Of a DNA stretch of 64,000 nt, positions 1-11,874 are shown one piece after another. Numbering within the stretch: the first letter of the stretch is position 1; each line of letters begins with the position of its first letter. The notes under the pieces were generated by a model. That model made no database searches, was not told the DNA's origin, and saw only the letters and a program-made list of their open reading frames with translations. The stretch is from assembly GCF_964204645.1 (NCBI RefSeq), contig NC_134034.1, positions 9,913,414-9,977,413 of the forward strand. Direction: 5' to 3'. Made by a program: the position numbers and the translations under genes. The DNA is from Tubulanus polymorphus. Lineage: Eukaryota > Nemertea > Palaeonemertea > Tubulaniformes > Tubulanidae.

Positions 1-848
1 TATCAAGAAGAGATGGTATATCCGTTCAATGGACTTTCGCAAAATGAAAAGAAGCCAAAACAATCTAGGGAGTTACACTTGTTTAATGATCTACTAACTT
101 CTAGCTTGACACCAATTACATAAATTCTAAAGCTAAATAGGAAGGGTGTTATATCTGTTTATGAACTACAACGACTAGTTCGTATGCCAATTACAAAAAA
201 GCCACAACTATCTAGGGAAGGTGCCATATCTGTCTAATGAACTACTAAAGTCTATTTTGTATGCCAATTACAAAGAAGCCACAACTATCTAGGGAAGGTG
301 CTATATCTGTCTAATGAACTAATAACGTCTATTTTGTATGCCAATTACATAGAAGCCACAACTATCTAGGGAAGGTGCTATATCTGTCTAATGAACTAAT
401 AACGTCTATTTTGTATGCCAATTACAAAGAAGCCACAACTATCTAGGGAAGGTGCTATATCTGTCTAATGAACTAATAACGTCTATTTTGCATGCCAATT
501 ACAAAGAAGCCACAACTATCTAGGGAAGGTGCTATATCTGTCTAATGAACTAATAACGTCTATTTTGTATGCCAATTACAAAGAAGCCACAACTATCTAG
601 GGAAGGTGCTATATCTGTCTAAGGAACTAATAACGTCTATTTTGTATGCCAATTACAAAGAAGCCACAACTATCTAGGGAAGGTGCTATATCTGTCTAAT
701 GAACTAATAACGTCTTTTTTGTATGCCAATTTCAAAGAAGCCACAACTATCTAGGAAAGGTGCTATATCTGTCTAATGAACTAATAACGTCTATTTTGTA
801 TGCCAATTACAAAGAAGCCACAACTATCTAGGGAAGGTGCAGTCTACA
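1..848. repeat. 77-bp tandem satellite, about 10 copies
   Basis: A unit containing AAGCCACAACTATCTAGGGA recurs exactly every 77 bases (276, 353, 430, 507, 584 and onward). Copies before about 200 are degenerate and the array stops abruptly near 840. It lies downstream of the receptor gene on the minus strand. No coding potential is seen; 849-1413 is unique-looking AT-rich DNA that would hold the receptor 3' UTR. Confidence 0.9.
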
Positions 849-1413
849 ATCATGGGAGCAAAACTACGTTGCTATAGCAGGAAATATCTTTCCCCACACA
901 CTAAAACCTTGAAACATTTCTGGAATGCATAAGTCGAACACTGTAGTTTCACACATTTTTCGGAACACATTATCTTAGAACATATTTAGAAATTAAAATG
1001 TGCTCTGAACACTTGCACAGAACATGGTTGGAACGGATTTGGAACGCTTCTAAAATACAATCCTCAAGCTTTGGAACACATCCACCATGACGCAGGGAAC
1101 ATATCAACCGTAATAACTGACTTTGATTGTAGAACAAATCCAGCATCCATCAACAGCAGAGTAGCTGTCACTAAAATAGCGGGTAGAAAGATTGCCATGT
1201 TTCTTAAACACAATTGGCCAGCATTCAGGGAAGGCTACGTGTTGGCCTCACAGGCCAGCATTCAAGGAAGGCCGACATGTAGCCCCACTGGCCAGCATTC
1301 AGCGAAGTGTTCGGAGAAAACAAAAATATATTTCTTGAACAGAACCGAACATCAAAAGTGTTCATCTGAAGTGTTGCGGGGTGCATGGGGATCTTGCCAC
1401 GGTTGAGAAGTTA
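849..1413 (-). other. Probable 3' UTR/intergenic flank of the receptor gene
   Basis: This is non-coding sequence between the receptor stop codon at 1414-1416 (minus strand) and the 77-bp satellite. I did not find a clear AATAAA on the minus strand here, so the polyadenylation site is unresolved. A short plus-strand open frame at 1071-1406 has no recognisable product and I treat it as noise. Confidence 0.4.
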
Positions 1414-4400
1414 TCAGGCGCGAATCTTTTTAAGTTTAGCCATAAGATCAATCGACGAGAATGTATATAATATTGGATTCATAGAGGAATTTATCGGCAG
1501 GATAACGATAGCGATTACAGCCGACCACATAAGCGGTACGGGCACGCCAAATACCGGTAACGTACCGGCCACGATCACCGGTAGCCAGCACGCAATGTGG
1601 GCCAGAAATATGGGCATAATTCTTCGGGCGAGTAACAACTCGGTTTCCAGCTGGCGACCCGCGTTGATACGGGATTCCTTCACAAACCTATAGATGCCGA
1701 TGTAAATTACGATGAGAACGAAAATAGCCAGACCGTTGAGGCAGGCGAAAATTCCGAAAGAATACACTATCGATGACTTCGCGTACCGGCGTAGCGTTAG
1801 GGGTAAACAGACATCGTTATGCCCGGTGACATCCTGTCCGAATAGAAGAGGCCCCAAAACCAAAATAGACGAAATCAACCAAACAGCCAGAGATGCTAAC
1901 GCCGCCGCGCGTTTCGAAAAGGCGGAGCCCTTTAACCCAGCTCGGATCGTCAGAGCGCGTTCGATAGAAATCGTCAGAATAAAGGCCAGAGAACATTCCG
2001 AGGAAAGCACGAGCACGAACCCAGCGAATTTACACAGGAAACTCTGTACCCAGGTATCGGCGTAGATGTTATAGTGCGTACGGTACTGGAAATCCTTGAC
2101 GGCGATGATCAGCAAATACATACCCATCAGCATATCGGATACGCCAAGATTTATCGTTAAAATTATGACGGCTTGTTTTTCCGAAGTGCTTATTATACGC
2201 CATACGATAACTAATGCGTTAGCGACCAGCGAAGTAACGCCCATCACCCAAACGGCTACTCGGAGAATATCGCTGTCGATCATCTCGTTGCACGAGGAGA
2301 ATTCGTTCGGACCCGGGATGCAAATCGACGCCTGAGGAGTCAGACAGCATAGACGATGAGAGTCGGCCGTCAGTTGCCGAAGAAGCGGTACGTGATCGAA
2401 CGTCGATAACGAGAAGTACTTGATACGGTTATCGCGAAGATCGAGGCGGGCCAAATGTGTGATGTTGGCAAACGCCAGCGGCTCGATAGTTTCAACTGAG
2501 CTGTTGCTTAGATTTATGAATTCGATCGATTGCAAACCGCTGAAAGTGAAATCTACCAAAATCCGTAGCGAATGACCGGTCAAATCCAAGCGCGCTAGAT
2601 TTGTCAGTCCGACGAACGCCGCGCGACCAAGCGCATTCAACGAATTGCCCTTCAGGTGTAGCATCTTCATGTTTAGGAGTCCACTGAAAATTCCGCTATT
2701 CAAAGTCGTCAATCGGTTGTCGGAGAGGTCCAGTTCGAATAGGTTGATTAAACTGTCGAATATTCTTGGCACGAGGCGTCGTAGCCTGTTATTCGAAATG
2801 TCTAATCTACCAAGCAGATGAAACTTCGAGATATTACTCGTGACCAAATCGAATCGTGAATTTCTTAGAAACAAAGCTTTGATCGTGCGAGGTAAACCTT
2901 CTAATGCAGGGGACATCGTAAAGGTGTCGCTACAATCGACGCTGTGTCCGATACAAGTGCAGTTGTTCGGGCAACTGTTTTGCATATCGCAATGAAGCTC
3001 GTCCTCGCCTGTCGCCGGGCAATGAACGAAACCGTCGCAGATTTCGAACCAGCTGACGCATGCGCGCGAGTGCCGGCATCGCAGACGGCCGGTGCAGTTG
3101 AAATCGTGACAGTTTTGCTCGTCGTGTCCGTCGATACAGTCCCACGTACCGTCGCAGACTTTATAACCGGGAATACAGTACGATCGGGGACATTTGTACA
3201 ATCCTGGGCAGACGAAATCTTCACAGTCGTTCAAATGGTCGAATCTGGTGCAGACATCTTTATTCAACCAATCCAGCTCGTAGACACAGCGTTTATTTCT
3301 TGGGTAACACTGGCGCGTTTGAGAACAGGGTAGAGTATCAGAATCTGGACATACGGTGTCTCCTAAAACTAGAGGACTCCCTGTTTCATCCCGTTGTATT
3401 CCAGGACAATCTGCTATTCCGTCGTTTACGACACGCGCACTAAGACACGTTCCGTCGTAACATTGGAACCCCCGGCAGTAAGAAGTACAGTCTCGCTCGT
3501 CCAGTTCGTCGGAGCAATCTGGAAAGCCGTCACAGACGGCCATCCGAGCGATACAACGCGCGTTCGTGCATCGAAATTCATTTTCGCCGCAAGCTTCGAA
3601 AACGCATCGTTCCTCGTCGCTTCCGTCGTCGCAATCGCTGACGTGGTCGCAATAGGAACTGATCGAAATACAACCACCGCTCGAGGAGCAGTTGAAATGA
3701 TCTCGTCCGCACGTACAGTTCAGTTCATCTTCGCCTACGACGGGACAATCTCTGACGCCGTCGCAAACCCTGTGCGCTTGAATGCACGAACCGTCGCCGA
3801 AACAGGTGAAGTGATCCAGCTCGCAAGCGAACCAACCCTTCGTGCAAACCACCGCGAGCGGGGAGTGACCGTAGTACTCGGACACTTGGTTGTACTGTAA
3901 CGTTGTGACAGCTGTGCCGTTTGAAACGAAACAGTCACGATGATTCTGCTGGGCTGCGTAGATGAACGATTTCGCGGGTATAATCGTCTTCAAATACTTT
4001 TCAACATCGTTGGATTCGTTGCTGGGCCTCTTCGAATAAAGCTTACCAGCCTGAGAGTTAAAGCAAATATAGTCGCCAATTTCTTGAGAAAATTCTCCGA
4101 AAACGTCGTCACCATTGATATCTATCGGCTTGACACAACGTCGACCGATTCGAGTCCAATTGTCGGGGCATCTTTTGTCGTGCAAAGACACGAACGAATT
4201 AGTCTTTCCCGTCATCGGTATAGTCCCATTTTCTCGAAGGGACGATTTCACCTCGCAGAAATATACGGATTTAAACTTGGCCTGACACGGGATTCGAGCC
4301 CAATTCGCTTTGCCATGAGGAGAGGATAGCAGCATAACCGTGCACAACATCTGGGCCTCGGACGAAGGTTGTTTTCTGTCTTTGGGAATAAACAACGCCA

Positions 4401-4488
4401 ACGTTTCGTGGATCGTGTCGTTACGAGATGGTTGATACCATTCTGTGAAGGTCATTGGGGATCCGTCCGTCCAGTGGTGTCGGTCTGC
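1414..4488 (-). CDS. Receptor exon 3: lectin end, LDLa, LRR and 7TM
   Basis: The 3075-nt terminal exon starts at 4488 after a TTTTTTAG acceptor, 11 codons upstream of the first in-frame ATG (4455). Those 11 codons read ADRHHWTDGSP, which completes a C-type-lectin WTDG segment, so the ATG at 4455 is internal and not the start. The exon carries the second lectin-like domain, all LDLa modules, all LRRs and the complete 7TM domain without an intron, and ends at the stop codon 1414-1416. Confidence 0.88.
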   Translation of the reverse strand, partial: ADRHHWTDGSPMTFTEWYQPSRNDTIHETLALFIPKDRKQPSSEAQMLCTVMLLSSPHGKANWARIPCQAKFKSVYFCEVKSSLRENGTIPMTGKTNSFVSLHDKRCPDNWTRIGRRCVKPIDINGDDVFGEFSQEIGDYICFNSQAGKLYSKRPSNESNDVEKYLKTIIPAKSFIYAAQQNHRDCFVSNGTAVTTLQYNQVSEYYGHSPLAVVCTKGWFACELDHFTCFGDGSCIQAHRVCDGVRDCPVVGEDELNCTCGRDHFNCSSSGGCISISSYCDHVSDCDDGSDEERCVFEACGENEFRCTNARCIARMAVCDGFPDCSDELDERDCTSYCRGFQCYDGTCLSARVVNDGIADCPGIQRDETGSPLVLGDTVCPDSDTLPCSQTRQCYPRNKRCVYELDWLNKDVCTRFDHLNDCEDFVCPGLYKCPRSYCIPGYKVCDGTWDCIDGHDEQNCHDFNCTGRLRCRHSRACVSWFEICDGFVHCPATGEDELHCDMQNSCPNNCTCIGHSVDCSDTFTMSPALEGLPRTIKALFLRNSRFDLVTSNISKFHLLGRLDISNNRLRRLVPRIFDSLINLFELDLSDNRLTTLNSGIFSGLLNMKMLHLKGNSLNALGRAAFVGLTNLARLDLTGHSLRILVDFTFSGLQSIEFINLSNSSVETIEPLAFANITHLARLDLRDNRIKYFSLSTFDHVPLLRQLTADSHRLCCLTPQASICIPGPNEFSSCNEMIDSDILRVAVWVMGVTSLVANALVIVWRIISTSEKQAVIILTINLGVSDMLMGMYLLIIAVKDFQYRTHYNIYADTWVQSFLCKFAGFVLVLSSECSLAFILTISIERALTIRAGLKGSAFSKRAAALASLAVWLISSILVLGPLLFGQDVTGHNDVCLPLTLRRYAKSSIVYSFGIFACLNGLAIFVLIVIYIGIYRFVKESRINAGRQLETELLLARRIMPIFLAHIACWLPVIVAGTLPVFGVPVPLMWSAVIAIVILPINSSMNPILYTFSSIDLMAKLKKIRA

Positions 4489-7400
4489 CTAAAAAATCAG
4501 AAATGAAAGTCAATAGCGAATGTTGTAGAGGAATTGTGAAAGTGCTTCGATATAAAATCTCGCGCTAAGGCTAGGAGTATTGTTACCCTCATTTCTGTTG
4601 AGTTTAAAATTGACCTGGCTGGCCACCTGTACATTAATTGTTCTTTAAAATCATGATCAAGCTAACAATAACAGACTCGACAGTTATAGAAATGAACTGA
4701 TTATTTTACTGATTACTGATGGAATTTAACTGCAGTAGGTTATGAAAATTACCCGGCCGATTGGGCGAAACAATAAAGGTGTCATTATTTTTGTTCAGCC
4801 TAATGGAGAACAGAGTCCGCAATGTTTCCTTGAATACCGTTTGGCTTACTAGTGTTATTATCCTGAATTATATCATTGTCTTGGTACAGTCTAACGTTGC
4901 AAAACCGTGCCAATTTATCGTTCCCTGATACCAAATACGTACCGTATGTGAGAGAACGGCATTTCCCGATCTTCTTAATGTGAAAAAGTCGAAACGTTGA
5001 AAAAAAACTAGTGGCTCAATGAAACATTTCAGACTCCGTTTCTTAACGTGGGATTTAGTTTTTCCCCCATTACAACACGGTGTGTTTCAGCAGTAATTAT
5101 CAATTCGAACTATACACAGCCAACCCCTCATTTTCCGCACTTACGGTTTTGTTGAAGATCAGACCAATGAATATAACGGCCGGGTTGAATTTGTAAACGA
5201 TCGTCTGCGTGTGTTGTCTGACCAGACGTTTGAAGCCGTCCATTTTACGTTTAGACGTCAGATGTAGTAGTCTGGCGCCCTCGTTGCGACAAGTGGCGTC
5301 CGCCTCGATCCAGGATGTGTTTTTTAAATCGTCTATCACCCGTACGCAGGTGGCGGCGGCGCCGGTGTAGCTAAGCGGCATGTATCCGACCGGACAAGAA
5401 CTCGCGGGACGATCGTCTGCGAATGTTTCGTACACGACCTGGTACCTGACGCGAAGGATCTGCTCGTGTATCGAATCGACATGCTCGAGTTTTATTTCAA
5501 GACTTACGCTTTGCGTTATCGAATAGACCACGGTCGGCGTTGCCTGACTCGCCCAAATACCACAAAACCGATTTTGAAACCGAGTCGTCACGTCATTGGT
5601 TCTACCGGACGAACAGGCTACGACATTTTCCGTCATTACCATACTAGAGCTTGAGCAGTCGGCCAGTTTGAAGATTTCGAACGTGAAACGATAGGTCGAT
5701 CTTACCATGCCTGCCTTGTACGGGCTGCATGTGTCGTCATACGAGGCGAACAGATCAAACCTACAGTACCGGTGAATACTTTCAGAATTCATTGAGATCA
5801 AACCACACCTTTCGGAAAGTTCATAAAGATACGACGAAACTTTTGGAGAGCCGTTCTCACAGCCGGTCTGAAAAAAAACACAAATCGCATGCAAAATATT
5901 TAACAGGCGCGGATCCAAGAGCAGGGTTAAGGGGGTGTGCGTCCCCTCTTAAAAAAAGTCAAAATGCCCTGGAATTCTACAGGAAAATGAAAAATAGTGA
6001 ACTGATGGCAAACAGTTTAAATTCCTAAGCTTATTCGTTGTATTTCTAAAATTGAAATTAATGCTTTTTCGGGTGCCCTTATAATTGTATGATATGAATT
6101 GAATAGACTTAATCGGACTTTAGATCGGCCGGTGTAATGAGTTTCCAACCTTACCACACTACTCAGTTCCACAAAGGCCCGAATATCCTCGGAGTAGGTA
6201 TCGTATCTGATAATACCAACCTTTATCCCGAAAATCCAAGCAATCGCACACGCCATATATATGAGTAGATTAACGGGGGCCTTATGGGTCTTTTCAGAAG
6301 ATCCTTTAAAATTGAGTAAAATTCCAAAGTGTCCTCTTACTATCTACCTTCCGAATATGTTTCGAGCACATTGTTAAGTAAATTCCATGCTATTTGTACA
6401 CATTGTATCTCCACGTGTTTTAGATTTTTTTTCGTATGACTCTTCAGAAAAATTCCTTTTAAGAATTGGAAGACTATATCAGATAATAAAATAAAACCCA
6501 CAGTGGATGTATATAGACAAGTTTATTTTCTAACAGTTTCTGGGTTACTTCTAACTAAAAAAGATCCTAGTTTCTCTGATGGGGTTTAGAAGTAACCTCG
6601 AAATTGTTAGAAACATTTCTATAAAAGCGCAAAGGCATTTCTATAAAGGTATTTGAAAATAAACATTCGGCCGGAAATAGCAATTATAGGGTTCGATGTA
6701 TTGAGAAATGTGGCGGACGATTTTGTTAAAAGATCACATATTGAGCATATCTTGTAGATTGTTTGAAATTGAAACGATTGTTTATTTACATAAAACACTT
6801 TCATCTATCTCTGGTATAAGTTTGGTGTATCTATCTTAAAAATGAAAGTAGCGAGAGCGATTATTTTTTGAATAGTAATTTCTTGGGCACCCTGTTATAT
6901 TATCATAACTCTGCACTTGCACCCTTGCACTCTAGGCACCTAGGTGTAGTGACCTGTACAGCCCCTAAGGCTCTCATTGTAACCTTCATTTAACTTTACT
7001 CATTTTTTCTTTATTGTCATCATTCGTGGAAATGTAAGTTAAATGAAAAATGAATTATTATCCTCGAACAGAATTTAATTAATAACCCTTACCTGCGTGG
7101 TCGAACATTGAGTGACGAGGACCAGTTTCCACTGACCCACCCCGACAAAACCATCCAGCGTTATGTAATAAGCGTGATTACTAAGTCGACATCCGTCGGT
7201 TGAATTTCGGTCGGTCGCGTTCGTCGAACACGCCCATCTTTCAAATTTCAAGCCTTTCGTCGCGCAGACCCCCGCAGAACGACACATGGGACTCAGGTAA
7301 TGGACTGTGGCGCGTCCTCTAAGGTAACTAGCCAATTCGGATACTATTAGATTCGCCTGGCTTTTGTGATAAAGCCTGATATCTTTGTTGAGTCTGAGCG

Positions 7401-9048
7401 GAACATCAGGAGTGAAGTGCAGACTTTGCACGACGACACAATTGTCCGAATCTTTTATTTCCAGTTCGTACCACCAGGGGTCGTAATATCTACTAGGTAG
7501 ACGTATACCTCTGCAATGAGTTGTTTTTCGGGTGATTTCAAATCCAAATCTTTCACCGTAGGTATAGGTCAACAGGTAAACAGTATTCGTAGTGGAAACT
7601 AGATCGATTTTAGGCCAGCCGCCGAACGAGGAACTGTAACACGACGGACCTACCATACTCGAATTGAATACATCAGCGCCATCTATTATATATATGCCGA
7701 AATGGTCGCACGAAACTTTGGAACGCGTGATATGATCGATCTTAATGTCGAGAAAATCGGTCGTTTGAAATGCGGACAATTTCCTCAAACAAATAGTTAT
7801 GGTTCGACCTGCTAGCGCTATCTGTGTTAAACGTTTATCATGGCCGTGCATTCCGAGGCACCCAGCAGTCATTAAAGCCGCCAGCTGGCGGTGAATTACG
7901 CTGTAAGTTGCGCTGATAATTCTTTCTGGTTTTTTGCGCGTTAAACGCGGAACCTTTACGGCTACAAGCAATCGAAATCCGTCAGTTTCGTAAAAACACC
8001 CAGAAATCGAGTTGCAGACCATCGAGTTCTCAACTCGCATGACGAGCGGGTTTACTTCGATTTCTTTTTCCGCCATATAGACGGCGCTGGTCGGGCGGTC
8101 GCTGATCAGACGGACTCTCACTTTGAAACGAGGGTCTGTCGTCAAAATGAACGCGTATATCAGGTCTTCGTCCGTTTCAACCATCGGTTTCGAAGTTGTC
8201 GAAATGAAGAACTGCTTCTCGCTAATTCCCGCTTCTAGTCGATCGACAGTCGCCGAGATCTGGCGCCATGTTCGCTTCGGCAAAACGCCGACAGTCGCCC
8301 GAAAATCGAAAATCTCGTCGCCGGCGCATAGCGGAAACAGCGACACGTTGAAAACTAATTGATCGGCGACGAAACTTTGTGGCTCTACCAGTCCGGTAAG
8401 TCGGGCCAGTTTGACGCCTGCGCCGTCGTAAACGTCCATGTACGACTCGGCGCTAAGCTTCGCCGTAGTCGGACACATTTTGAAAAATTCCAACGTTACG
8501 TTCAAACTTTCCCGATCCGGATTCGAAGGCGTAAGCCTGAACGTCCCGGTGGTCAGAAACCGGAACCGCATTCTCTTCAAAATGAATTCGATGTGGTCCG
8601 GGCCGAATTCGAATAACTGGTGCAAAGGATTTGAAAGGACGCATCGATCTAGGTTGTATATGCTTTCCGTGTATCTGACCAGTATCGTCACTTGTCGTCT
8701 GTGGGTCGCTTGCACATGGACGTCACATCTGGACAATACTTCGCCATGTTCATAAAATTTAATGTCCATAAGCGCCGCCTGGCGTTCATCCCACGAAATT
8801 GTTCTTAGTCGCACCAACGGAACCGGCGATGTGGACGCGTCATCGGTGATGATCGTCACCTTCGTGACGTAATTCGACAGCGCTCTGAAATGTCGCAAAC
8901 AGCCCGTGTCGTTTTGACGGTAGAACGAACCATCCAAGTTTTCAATTAGTACCGTTACGCCGCACGAGGGGTCAGCACTGTACAACAAGTCCGATGATCC
9001 CCACGATGCACCGACGAGATACCACAATAACACCAACAAAACGTTCAT
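1414..9048 (-). CDS. GRL101-like LDLa/LRR G-protein-coupled receptor (3 coding exons)
   Basis: The gene model joins minus-strand 9048-7093, 5867-5145 and 4488-1414, about 1917 aa, all junctions phase 0 with GT/AG ends. Domains in order: signal peptide (about 1-18); CUB-like extracellular regions (about 130-260 and 430-530, weak; motif YMDVYDGAG); C-type-lectin-like domain 1 (about 810-971, spanning the exon 2/3 junction); a degenerate second lectin-like domain (about 1000-1108); about six LDLa modules (1115-1393, with CDGxxDC and SDE motifs); LRR N-cap and about seven LRRs (1399-1604); a Cys-rich hinge; and seven transmembrane helices (about 1635-1902). ERA replaces DRY, TM6 has CWLP and TM7 has NPILY. 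The cytoplasmic tail is only about 16 residues. LDLa+LRR+7TM is the architecture of snail GRL101 and relaxin-type (type C) LGRs; the ligand is unknown. The upstream boundary of the first exon may not be the gene start (see 11612-11858). Confidence 0.82.
4489..5144 (-). other. Receptor intron 2
   Basis: This 656-bp phase-0 intron has donor GTAAGTG (5144 downward) and acceptor TTTTTTAG (ending at 4489). It is AT-rich and I see no repeat or gene within it. Confidence 0.75.
5145..5867 (-). CDS. Receptor exon 2: ectodomain and start of lectin domain 1
   Basis: The 723-nt exon (241 codons) starts after a long T tract plus CAG and ends at ACC|GTAAGTG. It is Cys-rich and extracellular in character. 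Its last third reads CPVGYMPLS, a spaced Cys, SWIEADATC and LLHL, the classic beginning of a C-type-lectin-like fold. That fold is completed only by the first codons of exon 3, which is strong support for the junction. Confidence 0.82.
5868..7092 (-). other. Receptor intron 1, with a small inverted repeat
   Basis: The 1225-bp phase-0 intron has donor CAG|GTAAGG (7092 downward) and acceptor TTTTCAG (ending 5868). An imperfect hairpin of about 90 bp lies at 6522-6613 (arms containing GGTTACTTCTAA and its complement TTAGAAGTAACC). Short open frames at 6017-6256 and 6619-6804 lack any recognisable domain. Confidence 0.65.
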
Positions 9049-9053
9049 ATCTT
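7093..9053 (-). CDS. Receptor exon 1: signal peptide and CUB-like ectodomain
   Basis: The ATG at 9048-9046 begins MNVLLVLLWYLVGASWG, a convincing signal peptide, followed by about 630 extracellular residues with many Cys, N-glycosylation sequons and two CUB-like stretches (YMDVYDGAG and FGIYIIDGA). The exon ends CAG|GTAAGG. Just upstream of the ATG the minus strand reads TTTTTCCAG|AAGAT-ATG, so an acceptor probably lies 5 nt before the start and an untranslated or coding exon exists further upstream. Confidence 0.72.
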
Positions 9054-11611
9054 CTGGAAAAAGCAGACATCACACAGTATTATGGACTAACATAGTATTG
9101 CAAAAATGACCTTCTCACTAGGACAAATCTTAAGTCCGCCAGAAAACAGAGAACAACTCCCCTGCACGGGCATCATTCAAATCAACGAAATATTTTACAC
9201 AATGTAATTTTGCTCCGATTTCGTCAATTCGCTGGATTTCTGGCGAACCGTCGAATATGCACTTTATCGAAACTGAGAAAAATCAATTTGGAATTTTGAA
9301 ATTTTCTGTCACTCTGGTTTCCGATATCAGGTTAATTTTTCTTGTAGTCAGCCAGCCAACTTCCAGAAACTATCCTAAAATTCGACGATCACGGCATTTT
9401 TTAGTTACAGCTTGCCCCCCCCCCCCCCCCGGCTCAATTAATAGCCGGGTATGTGGGCTATCATGTGTGGTGGATGCCTTTTAGAGATCTTTCTTTTTTT
9501 GGCCTACAGGGGGCGTTAAAGTCGGACATTTTGAAATTACAACATCTTCATTTTCATTTGGCAAGGAAATACACTTTAAACTTCTTTTGCAAAATGATTC
9601 GAATATCTCATCTTAGGTTTGGTGTAATTTTACAATCTAAACATTCTGTATTGATGGATTGCAGCGCATATATGCATATACATTGATTATAAAGGTAATA
9701 CCAGTTTATAAAACCGGGCCCTGCAGATTGAAATTTCAAAAGATATCAGCTTGTTTTCGACCAGTAAAGTTTGTAAGGAGCCATTGAACGTCCTCAGTTG
9801 GTTTTTAACGGGATAATTAATATTCGGGGCCAACTGAAAATCAAGAAGGTAACACAGGTCTGCGCTTGGACATTGTTGTAATAATATATAAACACAAATC
9901 TTTTCCAAAAAAGTAAACTTGCTTTCAATCTGAAGCAGGTGCCTGTTCTCTGCAATGACGTCACGTTTTTTACTCACACTCTCTCCACACGTGCCTGCTT
10001 TCAGGCGTATTCATAAATAAAACGATTATCTTGCCACTTAATGACCACTTATATTATCAAGGCTCCAATTTTGTCATTTTATTCCAAGTTTTGTGCAATC
10101 TTTATATTCGCGATTTTCTTTTTTTCATAAAAATAATAGTAGCCCCTGGCCATATTTATGAAGGGTAAAAGATCATTTGTTTTACGTCACAATGCAGGTT
10201 GAAAATAAATGTGAAAAGTAGGAAAAAAGTAACAAATGAAGTTTGACGGCTGCCAGTGCGCGTGGCTAAAACTAAAAACAAACATTGACTTCAGACAGAG
10301 CTAGCGCTACGAGAAACCATATCAGTTCATGATATGTTTGTAAGTCAAGATTCTCCTAAAACCTGGGAACGGCTTTATTCTTTTTTCGTTTAATACCAGA
10401 AAGCGGCGACATAAGCCGCGTTCGCGTTACAACTAGTTAGACCGTTCCGAATAGGTCCGTACCTAAAACGGGCCAAATTCAAGACGGACCAAATCAGAGT
10501 GAGCTTGTTGATTTCGCTGCAGATAGTTATCACCGGTCCCGCAAGATGTCGCCATATTTCACCCCGAAATTAATGATAGATTTATGATTTCCCAAAATTC
10601 AGAATGGACCTCTGGATCGGTCGATTAGGTATGATCGAAATTTGAACGGTCTTAAATGGAACGGACCAATCTGGAACAAGTGTGAACATTTGGTCCGTTC
10701 CAAAATGAAACAGGGCCAAATTTAGACCGTTTTTAATAACAAAGTGTAAACTTGCCTACAGAAGGAAAGGGCTATATAATCATTATAATTATCATTTTTC
10801 AAATTATATTATCATAATCATTATTATGGCACTCATTTTTAACATGGTCATCTATGACATTTTTGCTTATTTTATCGTATATGGTTTAAAATCTCTTTGG
10901 AATCTTAAGCCGCGACCACACGGAGACGATTTGGCCCGGACGCGTATCAGGCCCGAGTCACGGAGGACGAATTTGGCCTGTGCCTAATAAGAAAGCGCGT
11001 TCACACGTAAACAACTCACTCGATACAAAACAATGCTTGAAGTAAATGTACCTTATGTGTTCGGTGCCATCTCTTTTTTTAGTGGGTGGCTTTAGTTAAT
11101 TCGGTTTAGTTAATTCGATGATTAAATCCGTTCATAAACGTGAATTAGTGTAAAATTAATTCGGATTATCTCTGAAGTTATTTCCAATTTAGCTAATCCC
11201 ATAATCTGTTAGTCCTGAACAAAAAAATTCATTCATAAAATGCTCTACGTCGCTCGTAACAATGATGGGAATTTTGGTGGAGTGGTGAAACACAATTTGA
11301 TCGTATCGTAGTTTCTTTTGAATTCTCTCTCTCCAATGAGATTTTCAAAAATTCTAAAAATCTACCTTTTTCGAAATTTAGATACAATTTTTTTTTTAAA
11401 TTGTCATTGCAAATTATTCATTCTTAAATGATTTATTCAGGTACCCGGGCACTTCGTATTTAAGATCTGTTCTTTCAAAAGGAAAGCGCCCCATGTCGTG
11501 GTAAAAAGAGCTCTTTCTCTCGAAATAGAACTGCCCCTTAAAATCTCGGTACGGGCCTGTTTGTATGTACTAAGGCAGTTCATTAAATTAACTAATAAGA
11601 AAAATCCTTAC
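9054..11611. other. Gene-poor region upstream of the receptor
   Basis: This is AT-rich DNA with a poly-C run (about 9413-9430) and short open frames without domain signal. At 10436-10735 the sequence GGACCAAAT and its variants recur in both orientations, suggesting a decayed repeat. If the candidate exon at 11612-11858 belongs to the receptor, this stretch is its first intron. Confidence 0.5.
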
Positions 11612-11858
11612 CTTTCAAACTGGCGTTAGAAATAATTGAAGACTCTCCCTCGATATCAACGTACTTCGTATCCAACGTTGGCTTCAAATTTGTTGACGCC
11701 CCGACGCGCCGGGCGACGATGAAAACCTTTATTACTTTCGAAATTGATGATATCTGAATCAGCGGTTGTACCAGCGGTGTTGGCAGATAAAAGATTGTCA
11801 GCGGGTTTCCCGGTTCAACGTTATGTCGCGCGTTCCATCCGGTCTCAGTGTGAGGGTC
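11612..11858 (-). CDS. Candidate upstream exon of the receptor (or 5' UTR exon)
   Basis: The minus strand is open for 82 codons after a TAA (11861-11859) and ends at a good donor, AAAG|GTAAGG, leaving one nucleotide. Splicing to the CCAG|AAGATATG acceptor at 9054/9053 gives GAA GAT ATG, in frame with the receptor. The translation (for example TGWNARHNVEPGNPLTIFY) vaguely recalls the middle of a fucolectin/discoidin-type domain, but I cannot confirm this. The strong signal peptide in the next exon argues for a 5' UTR exon or chance. No start codon or acceptor is resolved. Confidence 0.3.
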
Positions 11859-11874
11859 TTAATACACGTATATA

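Noticed and set aside
1-848. CRISPR-like array
   Set aside because: Whole units repeat head to tail without unique spacers, and the window is clearly eukaryotic. The same holds for every other array here.
4453-4455. ATG at 4455 as the start of the receptor
   Set aside because: The frame is open upstream to a splice acceptor and the upstream codons complete a lectin domain begun in the previous exon.
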